Assembly: GCA_033816765.1 (NCBI GenBank)
Contig: CM066290.1
Span: 1,426,001 to 1,490,000, forward strand
Length of the DNA: 64,000 nt
Origin: Nothopassalora personata
Lineage: Eukaryota > Ascomycota > Dothideomycetes > Mycosphaerellales > Mycosphaerellaceae
Direction: 5' to 3'
A program made the position numbers and the translations under genes. Under the pieces are notes generated by a model. The model was not told the origin of the DNA and ran no database searches. It saw nothing but the letters and a program-made list of their open reading frames with translations. This document shows, piece by piece, positions 40,901 to 51,975 of this stretch (position 1 is the first letter of the stretch; each line of letters starts with the position of its first letter).

Positions 40901-41275
40901 CACCTCTACTAAAAAAGGGGGATAAGGTCTATCTCCTTACAAAAAACTTAAGAATAAGAAGATAGACTAAGAAACTAGATTACGTTAAGGTCGGACCATT
41001 TTTTATCGACAAAGTTATAGGACTAGTTAACTACCGCCTACGACTACCACTAGACGCAAAAATCCACCTAGTCTTCCATATCTCTAAGTTAGAACTAGTA
41101 GACGCCGAGACACCCTACTAGGAGAGCTTCTATTTCGAACCGGAAGTAGAAAACGAATTCGAAGTCAAAAAAATCCTAGATAAGAAAGGTTAGCGATACC
41201 TTGTTAAATAGAAAGGATACGACGAATTAGAAAATACCTAGGAACTAAAACAAAACCTACGAAACTGTTAGTAAA
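37960..41275 (+). pseudogene. pol: B pol remnant: protease to chromodomain
   Basis: Protease I-I-D-L-G-A-A-G-N-F-I-S at about 37,996. RT includes L-N-E-I-T-I-K-N-R-Y-P-L-P and the active site A-Y-I-D-N-I-L-V-Y near 39,076 (D to N by RIP). RNase H: Y-I-E-T-D-T-S-N-I-A-I-G-A. Integrase: A-F-I-T-D-R-D and A-Y-Y-P-E-I-D-G. The chromodomain at 41,165-41,260 reads R-Y-L-V-K-x-K-G-Y-D-E-L-E-N-T-x-E-L, with Trp codons as TAG. The frame is one base back from gag. Many stops. Confidence 0.88.
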
Positions 41276-41342
41276 GGCTCTAGGAATACAAAAAACGGTC
41301 TAGTAGATTAACCCCCGCGTTAGAGACTAATCTACTAGAAAG

Positions 41343-41416
41343 TAGCTAGAGTAGGAATCGAACCTACGACCTTAAGAGTATAGATAGCTTACGCTCTACT
41401 ACTAAGCTACATAACT
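41343..41416 (-). tRNA. tRNA-like sequence in B
   Basis: On the minus strand: a 7-nt acceptor arm (AGTTATG with TCTAGCT, imperfect), TA, D arm GCTT-AGTAGTA-GAGC, an anticodon arm region 2 nt longer than normal, a 5-nt variable loop, a perfect T arm GTAGG-TTCGATT-CCTAC and a discriminator A. It lies between pol and the antisense gene, and a better-preserved relative sits at the same place in B' (62,516-62,644). Probably a degenerate tRNA gene. The anticodon cannot be assigned. Confidence 0.5.
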
Positions 41417-41475
41417 AGGTTTAATAAGGGAAACGGAGAACTTACATAAACATATCTCCTATAAGAAACTAACAC

Positions 41476-42075
41476 CTATCTACTAGAGGGACTAGCGCTC
41501 GAAGAAGCTACTACGGCTTCCTTAAGGGTCGGATATAACTAGAGGGCATTATCCGGAATTATCGAAAGGTCCTCCTAGGAAGGAATCGACATCTAGAAAA
41601 CCCCCTCTAGCTCTTCGGGGCTACCTTTAGGAACGAGAAGACAGGACGAAGGCGCGGAAAGGGCATCGACACCTACGCTCGGTAAACTACGAAGATCCTC
41701 GAAATCCTTCGCTATCGCCTTTTCCTCCCTATCCTTAGTAACACGTAGCTATTTCCTAAGACGATGCACCTTTAACATTGCCTCTATCACCTTCTCTTTA
41801 GCCTTATTAAGCTCTCGCTTTAGCTTTCGACGCTAGTTGCGAAGCCGCTCCTACTTAGTCTACGTAACAGTTACGTTACATTTAACACCCTTACGAACGC
41901 ACTACGAACAACACCTAAAGCGCACATCTACTACATAACGAGGACTCTTCTTTCCTTTAGGCACTCTAGCCTTTCGACAACTAGAACATAGGGATAGCAT
42001 CTCGCGGCCCTCGGCTTCGATGCCTAGTACTTAACGTTCGCGGCGCTCCTAACGTATTAGTTACTCGCCGCTTAT
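41476..42075 (-). pseudogene. B antisense accessory gene remnant
   Basis: Opposite strand to B pol. The probable start codon is ATA at 42,073-42,075 (formerly ATG), followed by S-G-E-x-L-I-R. C-S-S-C-R-K-A-R-V comes first, then at 41,878-41,910 C-S-x-C-V-R-K-G-V-K-C, a CX2CX6C motif. A basic, coiled-coil-like stretch follows (R-R-K-L-K-R-E-L-N-K-A-K-E-K-V), then a Ser/Pro-rich tail. In-frame TAG/TAA occur only where CAG, CAA or TGG are plausible. The stop is uncertain. It converges on pol. Function unknown; a nucleic-acid-binding role is inference. Confidence 0.7.
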
Positions 42076-42145
42076 AGTAAAAGATAGGAACTTATAGGAG
42101 AAGAAAAGAAAACTCGAGGACGAGTTTTAGTAGGAAGGGGGATAG

Positions 42146-42580
42146 TGTTACGGTTCGGATAAAGGACGGTGTAGGACGTAGTATAGGGAGGAAGAATTAG
42201 AAGATAAGAACTAATCGCTAGGAAGAGAAAGGGACCCTACGCCCGGGTCACGTACACGACCGCCCGCTTAGTGTATAGTCGAACACGACCGTAGAAGTAG
42301 CGTATGGACGTACACGACTACACGACTAGACGACCGGTCGAATAGACAGACGGACGCCTAACACCGGATAGCATACGAGCCTCCTTTATATTTAGGAACG
42401 CTAGAAACCCTTATAGTTCTAATGCGTTTAACTTATGTTACTATCTCACTAATTGGAATACAACTCTTATTCCTATCATTCATCTTCGCTTAGCTTACTT
42501 TAGCCTCTCTAAAGAATAATACCGCTACGTAACTTAACTTATCTCTCTTTTAAGACTAGCCCTAGAACGAGATAATAACA
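42146..42580 (+). repeat. B 3' LTR
   Basis: 435 bp, same length as the 5' LTR but with more CA-to-TA changes (for example GATAATAACA against GACAATAACA). Confidence 0.92.
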
Positions 42581-42585
42581 CGTCG

Positions 42586-43760
42586 TTAGCGTAGGCCGAG
42601 GTAAAGTCGTCTAGGTAGTCCCGTAATAAACTATTAATGTACCGCTAGAATGTTATAGGGGCCCCGGATAAACCGAACGGACATACTAGCTACTCCTATA
42701 GACCGAATCTAGTTCGAAAAGCCGTCTTATACTCTTCGCCTCGAGCTATCCGAAGGTAGTAGAATGCGGTAATAACGTTAACCTTCGTGATCTATCTAGC
42801 GCCCGTTAGGTTCCGAATAGTTTCCGGGATTAATAGTAGCGGATAACGGTCCTACTTAGTAATCGAGTTTAATGCTCTATAATTATAGTAGAACCTAAGT
42901 CCTCCCCCGGGCTTCCTTACGAACAAGACGGGAGCCGCCGCTTCTAAGGTAGAAGGGCGAATGTAACCCTTACGCTATAGTTCCGTTAGTAACTTCCGGA
43001 GGACAAGTAGCTCGTCTTTAGACATACTATAGAGCGGTCCCTAGGGCAATAGGTCCGGGCTTCCGTCGGCTTTCGTCCGTATCTCGATCTTATAGTTAAG
43101 GTCGCCGCGGTACGTAGCTAGCTTATTAGCTTCCCTAGTAGAAAATAGCGGTAACATATCCTAAAGTTCTAGAGGCAAGCCCTTCTTAAGTTCCTCTCGC
43201 GTAGGCGGCTCCTTCTTACTAAGGGCTTTCTTAATATCTTCTACGGTTACCGCGGTAATCGTAGCGAGACGCTTACCCGATTCGTGTTCTTCGTAGTTAC
43301 GTCCTTCGGGTACCTATTTCTTTACTAAGCTATATTAGTACCGGCGCTTTTTAGGCGTAGTCCGGATCTAGTTATACGCCTTCTACGGGTTCCCTAGGAT
43401 TATAGGGAAGTCTAGATTAGGCACGACGTAAGTATAAACTACCTAGTAGATCCCTATAGTTTCTATACGGAAGGCGACTACTCCTTCGATCGAGTTCCGC
43501 ATCGCCTTCGTAAACCCTATAGCCTTACGGCTCTCGTTACTAACATACGTAAGACCGAGGCCTTTCGCTAGGTCTCCGTTAATTATAGCGTAGTATATGT
43601 ATCCTTTATCGATAAGGGTAAACGTTCCGTAACTTTCGTTTAGGAGTACGTCGGTATATATAAGATTCCTATTTATAGAACTCTTAACTGCGTTCTACCC
43701 CTTTACTAGTGCTTCTTTGTCTCCTAGTTCTAGCTTTTGACTAGGAGCTAGTCTTTTCCT
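42586..43760 (-). pseudogene. F pol, 5' part (protease to RT)
   Basis: Minus-strand RT motifs up to the active site, where B is inserted: F-G-L-S-G-A-P-I-T-F and R-D-Y-L-D-D-F-T-S-A-Y-A-N-D. Upstream segments match the polymerase fingers and protease region only loosely. RIPed, many stops. Confidence 0.78.
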
Positions 43761-45000
43761 ATCTCTTCGGGATCCGACTTAAACCCGTCGTCCTCTAGGA
43801 TTAGCGCGACCGAGGCCGTATTAATCCTAGTAGGGTTGACTACTACGGCGTACGGGCATTTCTTTACTCGATGTCCGCTCGCTCTATAGCAAAAGTAGAG
43901 CTATTCTTAGCGCCTACGATCCCTCTCCGCGGTATCTACCTATTTTACTCTCTACCTCCCTTTGTCCTCCTTCCGATCTCTACGACTTCTAGAGCGGCCT
44001 CCGCTTGTCCGGGTTAGTGCTATAATAGTGTTACTATCGGCATTAACCTAGCTACTAGCCGTTCTCGTAAAAGAACGGGTAGTAACTATAGCGGTCGCAC
44101 TAGAGTCCTTATTGTTGTCCTTCTACCTCTTATAGGCTATTTTAAACTAGTCCGTGTCCTCGAGGTTAGTTATAATCCGTTCGACCTCCCCCGTAAACTC
44201 GTAGTAGTCCTCCTTCTTCGGTATAGCCGCCGTATACATCCGAACGGGGTTCGAGAAGGTGTTACGTAAGTAACTAATCTTCGCGTCGTTACTCTAGTTC
44301 TCTCCGCCGGCGCTTAGTAGGAGTCCGTTGAATTTTATCTAGTAATTGTACTAAGGTTAACCGTTCGCATGTTTAATCTTAGTAAGCTACTCTAGGGCCT
44401 TAGCGCGCTCGTTACTATTACCGAAGACTTTCTCGAGTTACGTAAAGAAAGTAACGGGGTCCTTCCTAAGTTCGCCGTCTCCCTTATCCTAGAAGTACCG
44501 TATCCTAGTACGCTCTCTCGCTAGTAAGGTGTCGTTAATCGCATCCTAGTAATACTCCTTAGAGAGCGTCGGTTTTAGGGCGGATCGCACCCTAAAAGAG
44601 CTCTTTAACCTTAAGAAGTAATCGCGGAATGTCTCTACCTTACTATCCTAGGAAGGGGGGTTCTAACCTCTAGGACCCGACGGTTCTTCTCCGGTACGCG
44701 GCGAGGGCGCGGCGGCGTTTAGCGTCTATAGTAGCTATCTTATTAGGTAACTAGTAGTCGTCTCATTATAAACTAGTAGCGAGACTATAGGTGTTAACTA
44801 ACGTCGAGCGTCTTCCGATTCTTTTAAAGCGGCGCGCGTTATAATTAACTCGGCTTATATCTCTTCCTATCGCTAGTATAGTTACTATAGCATAAGTTAG
44901 AAGTTTTCATTCGGGGTACTAGTCCCGGGGTTCTCGCTACCCGGCGACGTTATTACGTATCCCGTCTCTTTAATAGTAGGTACCTAGCTAATTCGAATGG
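43760..45000 (-). pseudogene. gag: F gag remnant
   Basis: Zinc knuckle at 43,856-43,897 with spacing CX2CX4HX4C, where the first and second knuckle cysteines are TAC and TAT: Y-F-C-Y-R-A-S-G-H-R-V-K-K-C. The rest of gag is too decayed to define ends. Confidence 0.7.
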
Positions 45001-45011
45001 ATCGAACTTAA

Positions 45012-45173
45012 TGTTACGGGTAAACGACGTATATACTAAAGTTCTATAAAGTTTATAATAAGTTCGATATAGAAGAAAGGGGAAGTTACACGCTATCCGA
45101 AGAAAAGGTGTCGGAAAGTAATCCAAACGCATAGGCGTAGCCTATACTAAGAAACAGGGGCCCGCCCCTTATA
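45012..45173 (-). repeat. F 5' LTR
   Basis: 162 bp beginning TGTTACGGGTAAACG. On the minus strand it is followed by TTAAGTTCGATCC, the same first eight bases as after the T 5' LTR. Confidence 0.88.
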
Positions 45174-45183
45174 TCTAGTACGT

Positions 45184-45380
45184 TATTAAGGGGATGTCGT
45201 AATGTATAGCACGCCTACGACCTCCTAGTCGTAGATGAACTAATTCTTGCCTTTTATTCAAGACGCATCGCGCGTCGTAAGGTGTACTTATGCGTGTTAC
45301 GTACGGCTTAGTAGCCGGTCGCGACCGTATGTTATATATAAGGCCACATATAGGGGTTAGCTACTAGGCTGCCCCTTACA
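45184..45380 (-). repeat. E 3' LTR
   Basis: 197 bp, TATTAAGGGG...CCCCTTACA; near match to 51,779-51,975. Confidence 0.9.
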
Positions 45381-45681
45381 ATTGCCTCCCCTCCCGTGCG
45401 AGCTGTCCTTAGCTCGCTAGTTGCTACGTAGAGGCTCCTATGTACTTCTAGAACTATAGTTACTATACGGCCTATATACGGGTTACGTACGTGTCGTTAT
45501 GTAGGTGTAGGTAAGTAAGGCTTAGTTACTATGCCGACGTAGCTAGTTAGGGGCATAAAACTCTAGCCTAACCTAGCCCTTTCTTAGTACGCTCCCTAGC
45601 TTATTACCTTCGCTACACTACTACTACGTACCCGTACCGCACTATTATCGTAAGCGCCTCGCTAGTATTATTATCATCATT

Positions 45682-46722
45682 ATGTCTACCGTGCCCTCCT
45701 CGCTGCTATTCTCTAGCCGCTCCGCCTCCTCTAGCAGTACTAGTAGCGATAGCACTACTAGCGTCGTAGAAGACGAGCGCCGCTAGGCGGCTCTAGTACG
45801 CGACGCCCCTAGAACGCCTAGTAGTCGTAAGCGACTAGCATTACCCTCGTAGCTACTAACGCCCTCGCTAGCTACTAAGCTCTCGTAGAGAATTAATATG
45901 TGTATACGGTGCCTCCCGTACTTCGTTAGGGGTAAGTCTCTACGCGTGTCGCCTACGATTCGTATGCTAACTACTTACTAGACGAGGCCGATAACTGTAA
46001 TAGTGTTACTACCGGCGAGCTCCTAAAGAAGTGTAGCCGCTGTAGGCGCAGTAAATATAGCTACGTGCCTAACACTAGCTACGCTATCGCCTCGCTAGTA
46101 AGCCGCCTACGCGCCGCGCGGTCCTAGCGCGACTTCCTTACGGCTATAATAGGCTAGACGCCTATAGACCTCTAGTAGTAGGAGCTAGTAGAGTAGATCC
46201 GCCTATGTGCCTAGCTAGGCAACGACATTAAGGAGGTAAGTCGCTACTTCGCTCGTACGAGTCGACTACTACTCGCGGGGAAGGGCTCTAGTACGTCCCC
46301 TATGCTTCGGCTAACCCTTCCTATAGGCTATTAGGCAGTTTAATGCCTACAAGCACAAGCGTGCCGGGGAGACCCGTATACGTACCTCCGCCGCCGCCGC
46401 TACTACTACCGCCGCCCCCGCCGCCGAAGCCCTCGCGCTCTAGTAGGAGTAGAACCGCGCCCTTAATAGGCTGTTCGAACTCGGCCGCGCCGTAAGTCGC
46501 ATGTTCCTCGCCTACGTGTACTCTACTAACCGTGGTCCTAGTTCCTATAGGCGTAGAACATCGACACTACCGCCGCCGACTAGGCATTCTTACCTAAGTT
46601 ACTACGTGACGACAACTAAGGCGCTCGCCTTACACGCTACTCGCGGGCTCCTCGCCTACTACTACTCTACGTAGCCCCTAGTAAGCGCGCTACTCTTTAG
46701 ATTTTATTTTGTTTATAGTTAA
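45682..46722 (+). pseudogene. E antisense accessory gene, three exons
   Basis: Best-preserved member of the antisense gene set. ATG at 45,682; exon 1 is 250 nt with a Ser-rich start. Intron 1 is 45,932-45,981 (GTAAGT, branch GCTAAC at 45,966, TTACTAG). Exon 2 (45,982-46,235) reads D-E-A-D-N-C-N-S-V-T-T-G-E-L-L-K-K, then the motif at 46,032-46,064: C-S-R-C-R-R-S-K-Y-S-Y (final C lost to RIP). Intron 2 is 46,236-46,326 (GTAAGT, GGCTAAC, CCTATAG). Exon 3 includes N-R-A-L-N-R-L-F-E-L-G-R and runs to TAA at 46,720. Frame continuity across both introns supports real splicing. About 230 codons, several converted to TAG. The motif resembles half of a Zn2Cys6 cluster. Function unknown. Confidence 0.78.
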
Positions 46723-46769
46723 GAAAAGTTTTGTTTATGTTCTAGTACTAGTCTTATTTGCTTCTCCTT

Positions 46770-49700
46770 AACGCCTTATAGTCGGCTACTATACGATCCG
46801 CATTCGCGAGGCCCTCCGCCGGTTCCTAGCTGTTATACTCCTCTAGCTAGTCCTTCTACTAGACTAGATACTACAGCTTGCCCTTACGCTTACGCCTATC
46901 TAGCACTGCCTCTACCTTATACTCTCCGTCCTTATTAGCTAGAGGGGGTACGGGTCTATCCTTATCGCTACCGATATACGGCTCGAGGAGAGAGACATAG
47001 AAGACGTTATAGAGCCTTAAGTCGGCTAGTAGCGCTAGGCGGTACGCCTACGAACCGACAGCGTCCGTAATGCGGTATAGGCCGATGAACTTCGGACCTA
47101 TCTTCTTCTTTAGTACTGCTAACTTAAGGTTCTTCGTTAATAATAGGACTAAGTTACCTACGCGGTAGGTCTTAGCTTAGTAGGTCTTATTATAGTAGCG
47201 AGCCTAGCTTTCTACTATAGCCTTCTATCGCTCCTCGAGTATAGCGCGTAGTTTTCGTATGCGACTCGTAGCTATTACCGCTACTAGTACTTCCCCCCCC
47301 TAGGTCTCGTCTCGAGATCTAGTTAGTGTAGGGGCAATCTTAGGTCGCTAACCGTGCGCTATTTCGAACGGACTTATCCGCAGTATTAGGTAGATGCTAT
47401 TATTAGCTACGAATTTAGTAACTGCAAGCCACTTAGCCTACTCAGTTTAATTGTTACTGCAGTAATAACGAAGGTATTGTTCGAGGGTTTAGTTTACCCT
47501 CTTAGTTTAGCCGTTAGTCTAAGGGTGAAAGGCCGTAGATAGCTTACGCTTTATACGCGCCTCGAAGTAGAAGTCACTCTAAAACTAACTAGTAAAGACC
47601 GGACCTCGGTCGCTCACTATACCTAACGGGACACTATAGTATCGCACGACTTCGTCTCGTAGGAGCCTCGTAAGCTCTACGGCTATACAAGTCTTCGTCG
47701 TTGGGATGTATAAGCTCATTTTTAAGTAGCGATCGACTATTACTAGGATCGCATTATATACGTAACCGGCTCGCGTACTTAGAGGTAGGTCCGTAATAAA
47801 ATCTATAGTAATTTCCTACCACGGTCGCTCCGGTCTAGGAAGCGGTTATAGCTCGCCGTAGGGTCGATAGCGCCTCGCCTTCGAACCCTAGCAGGTTCTG
47901 TAGGCTTGGACGTATTGTTTCACGTCCGTACTAAGTAAGTCCCTTTAATAATTACGTCGTAATAGCTCTTTAGTCTTAATCCTTCTAAAGTAACCCGCGA
48001 GGACGTCGTCGTAGTGCATACGAATTAGATGCGACCTAATTACGTAATCCCTAGGTACTACGATCGCGTCTCCGTAGTATATAAGGTTATCCTTCACATA
48101 CTATCCCTTAGCGTCCCTCGCGCTTAGCGCCTACGCTAAGTATACGACACACTAGTCGTCTTACTACTACGCGATCTTTATTAAGAGTAGGATTAACTTA
48201 CCCGTCGAGCTATAAGCTTAACCCTATATTACTATAGCGTACACTACTGCTAGTAAAGACGGCTTATCTTAATAGGGAAGGTCACCTCTCCGTACTACTA
48301 TTGCCGCGCCTATGTCGCCCTATATCGCCTCGTAGGTAGTAAGCGCGCGCTTTACCGTCGGCTCGCTTATCCCTTCTAGAGACTCCTTCTAGAAAGACAG
48401 CTTACTTTGTAAGGTAGGCAGTAAGTTCGAAGTTTATTACGTTATAGCTACGTAGTTACTACGTCTCGAAGGCGCGTCGGCTAGGTTAGTCTTACCCGGC
48501 CGATACTCTACTATAAAATTAAAAGACTATAGGAACGTAGCTTATCGAGCTTACCGCCTATTTAGCTACTTTACTATTATAAAGCCCTATAGGTTAGCGT
48601 AGTCGACTAGCACTCGTACCGTATGCGTAGCGCCCTCTAAGTATAGCCTCTAATGCTTAAAAGCCTTAACTACTATAAGTAGCTCCTAATCGTGCGTCTC
48701 GTAGTTACACTTAGCTAGTATTATCTTACGTGAATAGAACGCGATAGGATGCTACTTAGTACTAAACAATTAGGATATAATACCTACGATCGCGAAACCT
48801 AAGGCATCCGTCTCGACTCGCGTACGTAGCGTAGGATCGAAGTGCCTAAGTATTAGTGCACCTAAGAATCCGGCCTTAAGCTATCGAAACGCCTACTCTT
48901 CGCTTAAGGTCTACGTAAGAGGGCCGTGCTTCTTACCGTCCTTAGATCCCTTTATTAGGTCCGTTAGGGGCTTGTAGACCCTTAAGTATCCTTCTATAAA
49001 ACGCCGGTAGAAGTTGTAAAACCTAAGGAAGGACTAGACCTTATAAAAGGTCGTAGGTGTAGGCCATTCCTCGATAGCGGCTACCCTACTCCTATCTATC
49101 GACACGCCTACGGCGCTTACGACAAACCTAAGGAACTCTATACTCTCCTAGAAGAAGTGACACTTCTTAGGGTTTGCGAATAGGGCAAACTTTTGTAGCC
49201 TCTCTAGTACCGCGCGTACGGCTCGCACGTGTGCCTTACGCGTCTCGCTATAGATAAGGATATTATCTAGGTAGACTACGTAAATGTTATTAACTAAGCC
49301 GGTTAGCGCCTTGTTAATATACCCTTAAAAGGTTACCGGTGCGTTAGTTAACCCGAACGGCATTACTAGGTACTCGTAGTGTCCGTATCGCGTGCGAAAC
49401 GTAGTCTTCCACTTATCGCCTCGCTTAATAGGGATACGATAGTAGGCGTCCTTTAAATCGATTGTAGTAAAGAACCTAGAACCTAATAGCCTATCTAGCG
49501 TCTCGCTAATTAGGGGCAGGGGGTATCGGTTCTTTACTATAATCTCATTTAGGCCTCTATAATCAACATAGAGCCTAAGAGTGCTATTCTTCTTTAGCAC
49601 GAATAGGATAGGCGCACCCGCCTCGCTTACGGACCGCCTAATCTACCCCTTCTCCATTGCTTACGTAAGGTACTCCTTTAAGGCCTCTAACTTAGTTAAG

Positions 49701-50220
49701 GACTAGTAGTACAGCGGCTTAAAAGGGGGTTTCTTTCCTTTAACGAGATTAATCGTATGCTTAACCCCGTCGGGCATCTTACGCTTCGCCTACTTATTAG
49801 GTGCGTATACATCTCGGAAGTCTATAAATTCTTTAGGCCACGAGGGGCCCTCTCCTTTAGGTACTACTATAGTAATAGCCCGAACACTTATCGCATAAAC
49901 CTACTTTAAGCTCTCGAGATCCTTAAGGAACTCGCGTGCGTTAAGCTACTAAACCGTAGGCCTCTCTACACCGTAGTACTACTAGTTATCCTTATCGGCC
50001 TTTACTATCCGATTACGATGCCGCTAGGGTCTACCTAAAATTACTAATAGCCTACCTATAGGCACCGCGTAGTAGATAGCGTTACTTACGCGCTCTACTC
50101 CCGCGTTATTAGCGAGTCGTAGCCGAACCGTAAAGGCGCCGTAGTAATACCCTAGGTTATGCGTATACGACTCTAACTTCGGTAGCCTTACCCTATTAAT
50201 AGGTTGCATTTAATGTCGGA
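46770..50220 (-). pseudogene. pol: E pol remnant with chromodomain
   Basis: The longest open piece (49,325-49,600) encodes [20 protein letters not shown] and [14 protein letters not shown]. The active site near 49,272 reads V-Y-L-D-N-I-L-I-Y-S. RNase H, integrase and a chromodomain (Q-Y-L-V with W-K-D region and N-S-x-E-P-A-E-G near 46,780-46,900) follow. Stops elsewhere. Confidence 0.85.
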
Positions 50221-51770
50221 GTATATACTTATACGACACTAGGCTAAGATCCGTATAGTTATCTAGGAGAAACGTAGCCTCGCGAAAACCCTTACGAGTC
50301 TCGACTACGCCTCGCAAGTAACGCGCTAGACATGCATCTACTCGCCTTAAGGGGTCAACTTTAGGAAAACTCGGACTTAGGAGCGACCTACTTATAGTCC
50401 TCTACCTTTTCCCTAGTCGCTACGATAGACACATGTCTACTCGCCTTAAGGGGTCGACTTTAGGAAAACTCGGACTTAGGAGCGACCTACTTATAGTCCT
50501 CTACCTTTTCCCTAGTCGCTGCGATAGACACATATCCACTCGCCTTAAGGGGTCGACTTTAGGAAAACTCGGACTTAGGAGCGACCTACTTCTAGTCCTC
50601 TACCTTTTCCCTAGTCGCTGCCCTTCTTAGTTAGAGCCTTCGTAGCGTCTACCCTACGAACCGCTTGCGCGCTACGGTCCTTCTACAGGTGCCTATTTGG
50701 GCAATCCGTCTTAATGTAACCCTTCTTATAGCATCTATAGCACTCTACTTTAGTCCTATCGAAGGTTATAGACGATCCGCCGGCGTCCCGCTAGTAACTC
50801 GTACCCGGGTCGCGCGACGCCTAACTATGCTTCTACTACTTCGAGCTACGATCGCTTCGCCCTTAGTCGCCCTTAGTCTCTCGCCTACGGCGACTATACT
50901 GCCCGCGGTCGTGCCCTCCGCTACTACGCTCTGTGCTTTTAATGCGCGAAGCTAGGATTACTAGTTCCTCTCTAGTTATTAGGATGTTATAAAACTTAAC
51001 GATTACGGACCGTAGGCTAGGCGTAAGCTTAGCGAGCATATGTCGCACGCGTTACGCCTCCGTATAGTCCCCTAACTAATCCTCTATAACATCTAGCTTA
51101 GTCGTAAACTAACGTACTATCTAGTTGTCCTTCTGTTTTACCGCCTTATACTCTAACATTACGTTAAGCACGCGGTTTATAGGATCACCGCATACGTCTC
51201 GATAGAACTCCTTAAAGTCCTAGTATATATACCCTTTAAGGTTAAGGACGCTATAGTTAGCGTACTATCGCTTACTTGCCTCTCCGCTTAGGTATATAAC
51301 CCTATATAGGACCTTTAACTCGTTCGTCGCATACGTGCCGCCTAAGAGGGTAAAGATAAGAGAGAGCTCCCTTAGGAATACCCGTGCTTTCTTAATCGAG
51401 TCCCCTCTAAAAGGCGTAGGTTCTTTAAGACGTAAACGTGTCGTATGCGATGCAACCGCGCCTCGAGCTGCGATATCATCGTTAGTTACTATAGATAGAG
51501 GAGGGGGAGGGGGAGTAGGGGATAGTTCTCCGCCGGATTCGCCCTAAGGGTCCGCCGGCGGTACGCTTACGTCCCGTAAGATCTCCAACTGTTTAATCTC
51601 CCTCTATATCTCCTTCTCCTTAACCTCTACCCGAAGGGCATCCCTCCTTACGACTAAGGCTGCACGCCTCGCTTATTACTAGGCCCTAGGGCTTAGGGGA
51701 GCCGTAGGCGTAGCGCTACTATCGTCGCGTTTAGACTCTATAGCGTGTATGGATTATAACGAAGAGAAGA
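50220..51770 (-). pseudogene. gag: E gag remnant
   Basis: Zinc knuckle at 50,701-50,742: C-Y-R-C-Y-K-K-G-Y-I-K-T-D-C, with the histidine changed to tyrosine (CAC to TAC). Three 99-bp repeats lie between knuckle and protease. Ends approximate. Confidence 0.75.
50341..50621. repeat. 3 x 99-bp tandem repeat in E
   Basis: CTCGCCTTAAGG starts at 50,341, 50,440 and 50,539. The unit is 33 codons, so frame is kept in the E polyprotein. Copies 2 and 3 are almost identical. Confidence 0.88.
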
Positions 51771-51778
51771 ATTAGAAC

Positions 51779-51975
51779 TGTTAAGGGGATGTCGCAATGT
51801 ATAGCACGCCTACGACCTGCTAGTCGTAGATGAACTAATTCTTGCCTTTTGTTTAAGACGCATCGCGCGTCGTAAGGTATACTTATGCGTGTTACGTGCG
51901 GCTTAGTAGCCGGTCGCGACCGTATGTTACATGTAAGGCTACATGTAGGGGTTAGCCACTAGGCTGCCCCTTACA
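51779..51975 (-). repeat. E 5' LTR
   Basis: 197 bp, begins TGTTAAGGGGATGTCGC and ends CCCCTTACA. Keeps more CA/TG than the 3' LTR. Confidence 0.9.

Larger units (their letters stand above)
35421..42580 (+). mobile_element. B: full-length but RIPed chromovirus
   Basis: 435-bp LTRs (35,421-35,855 and 42,146-42,580), 5-bp target duplication CGTCG (35,416-35,420 and 42,581-42,585), and a purine tract AGTAGGAAGGGGGATAG before the right LTR, so plus strand. Gag is in one frame and protease-RT-RNase H-integrase-chromodomain in another (-1 relative). Between pol and the 3' LTR are a tRNA-like sequence and an opposite-strand accessory gene. 7.2 kb in all. Inserted into the RT active site of F. Confidence 0.93.
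19590..45173 (-). mobile_element. F: decayed chromovirus, host of nested A1 and B
   Basis: 162-bp LTRs at 19,590-19,751 and 45,012-45,173, flanked by the 5-bp duplication TCTAG (19,585-19,589 and 45,174-45,178). Without A1 and B the element is about 6.8 kb. On the minus strand it has gag (zinc knuckle 43,856-43,897), RT, RNase H, integrase and a C-terminal chromodomain (about 32,900-33,060). An opposite-strand gene lies between pol and the 3' LTR. A purine tract adjoins the left LTR. Heavily RIPed, no intact frame. Confidence 0.9.
45184..51975 (-). mobile_element. E: full-length but RIPed chromovirus
   Basis: 197-bp LTRs (45,184-45,380 and 51,779-51,975). Gag-pol is on the minus strand with a C-terminal chromodomain, and a spliced opposite-strand gene lies between pol and the 3' LTR. 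The purine tract GGGAGGGGAGGCAAT abuts the 3' LTR. The flanks do not match: TACGT of E3 on the left, CTAAT of B' on the right, so the two edges probably come from different insertions joined by recombination. Confidence 0.88.
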
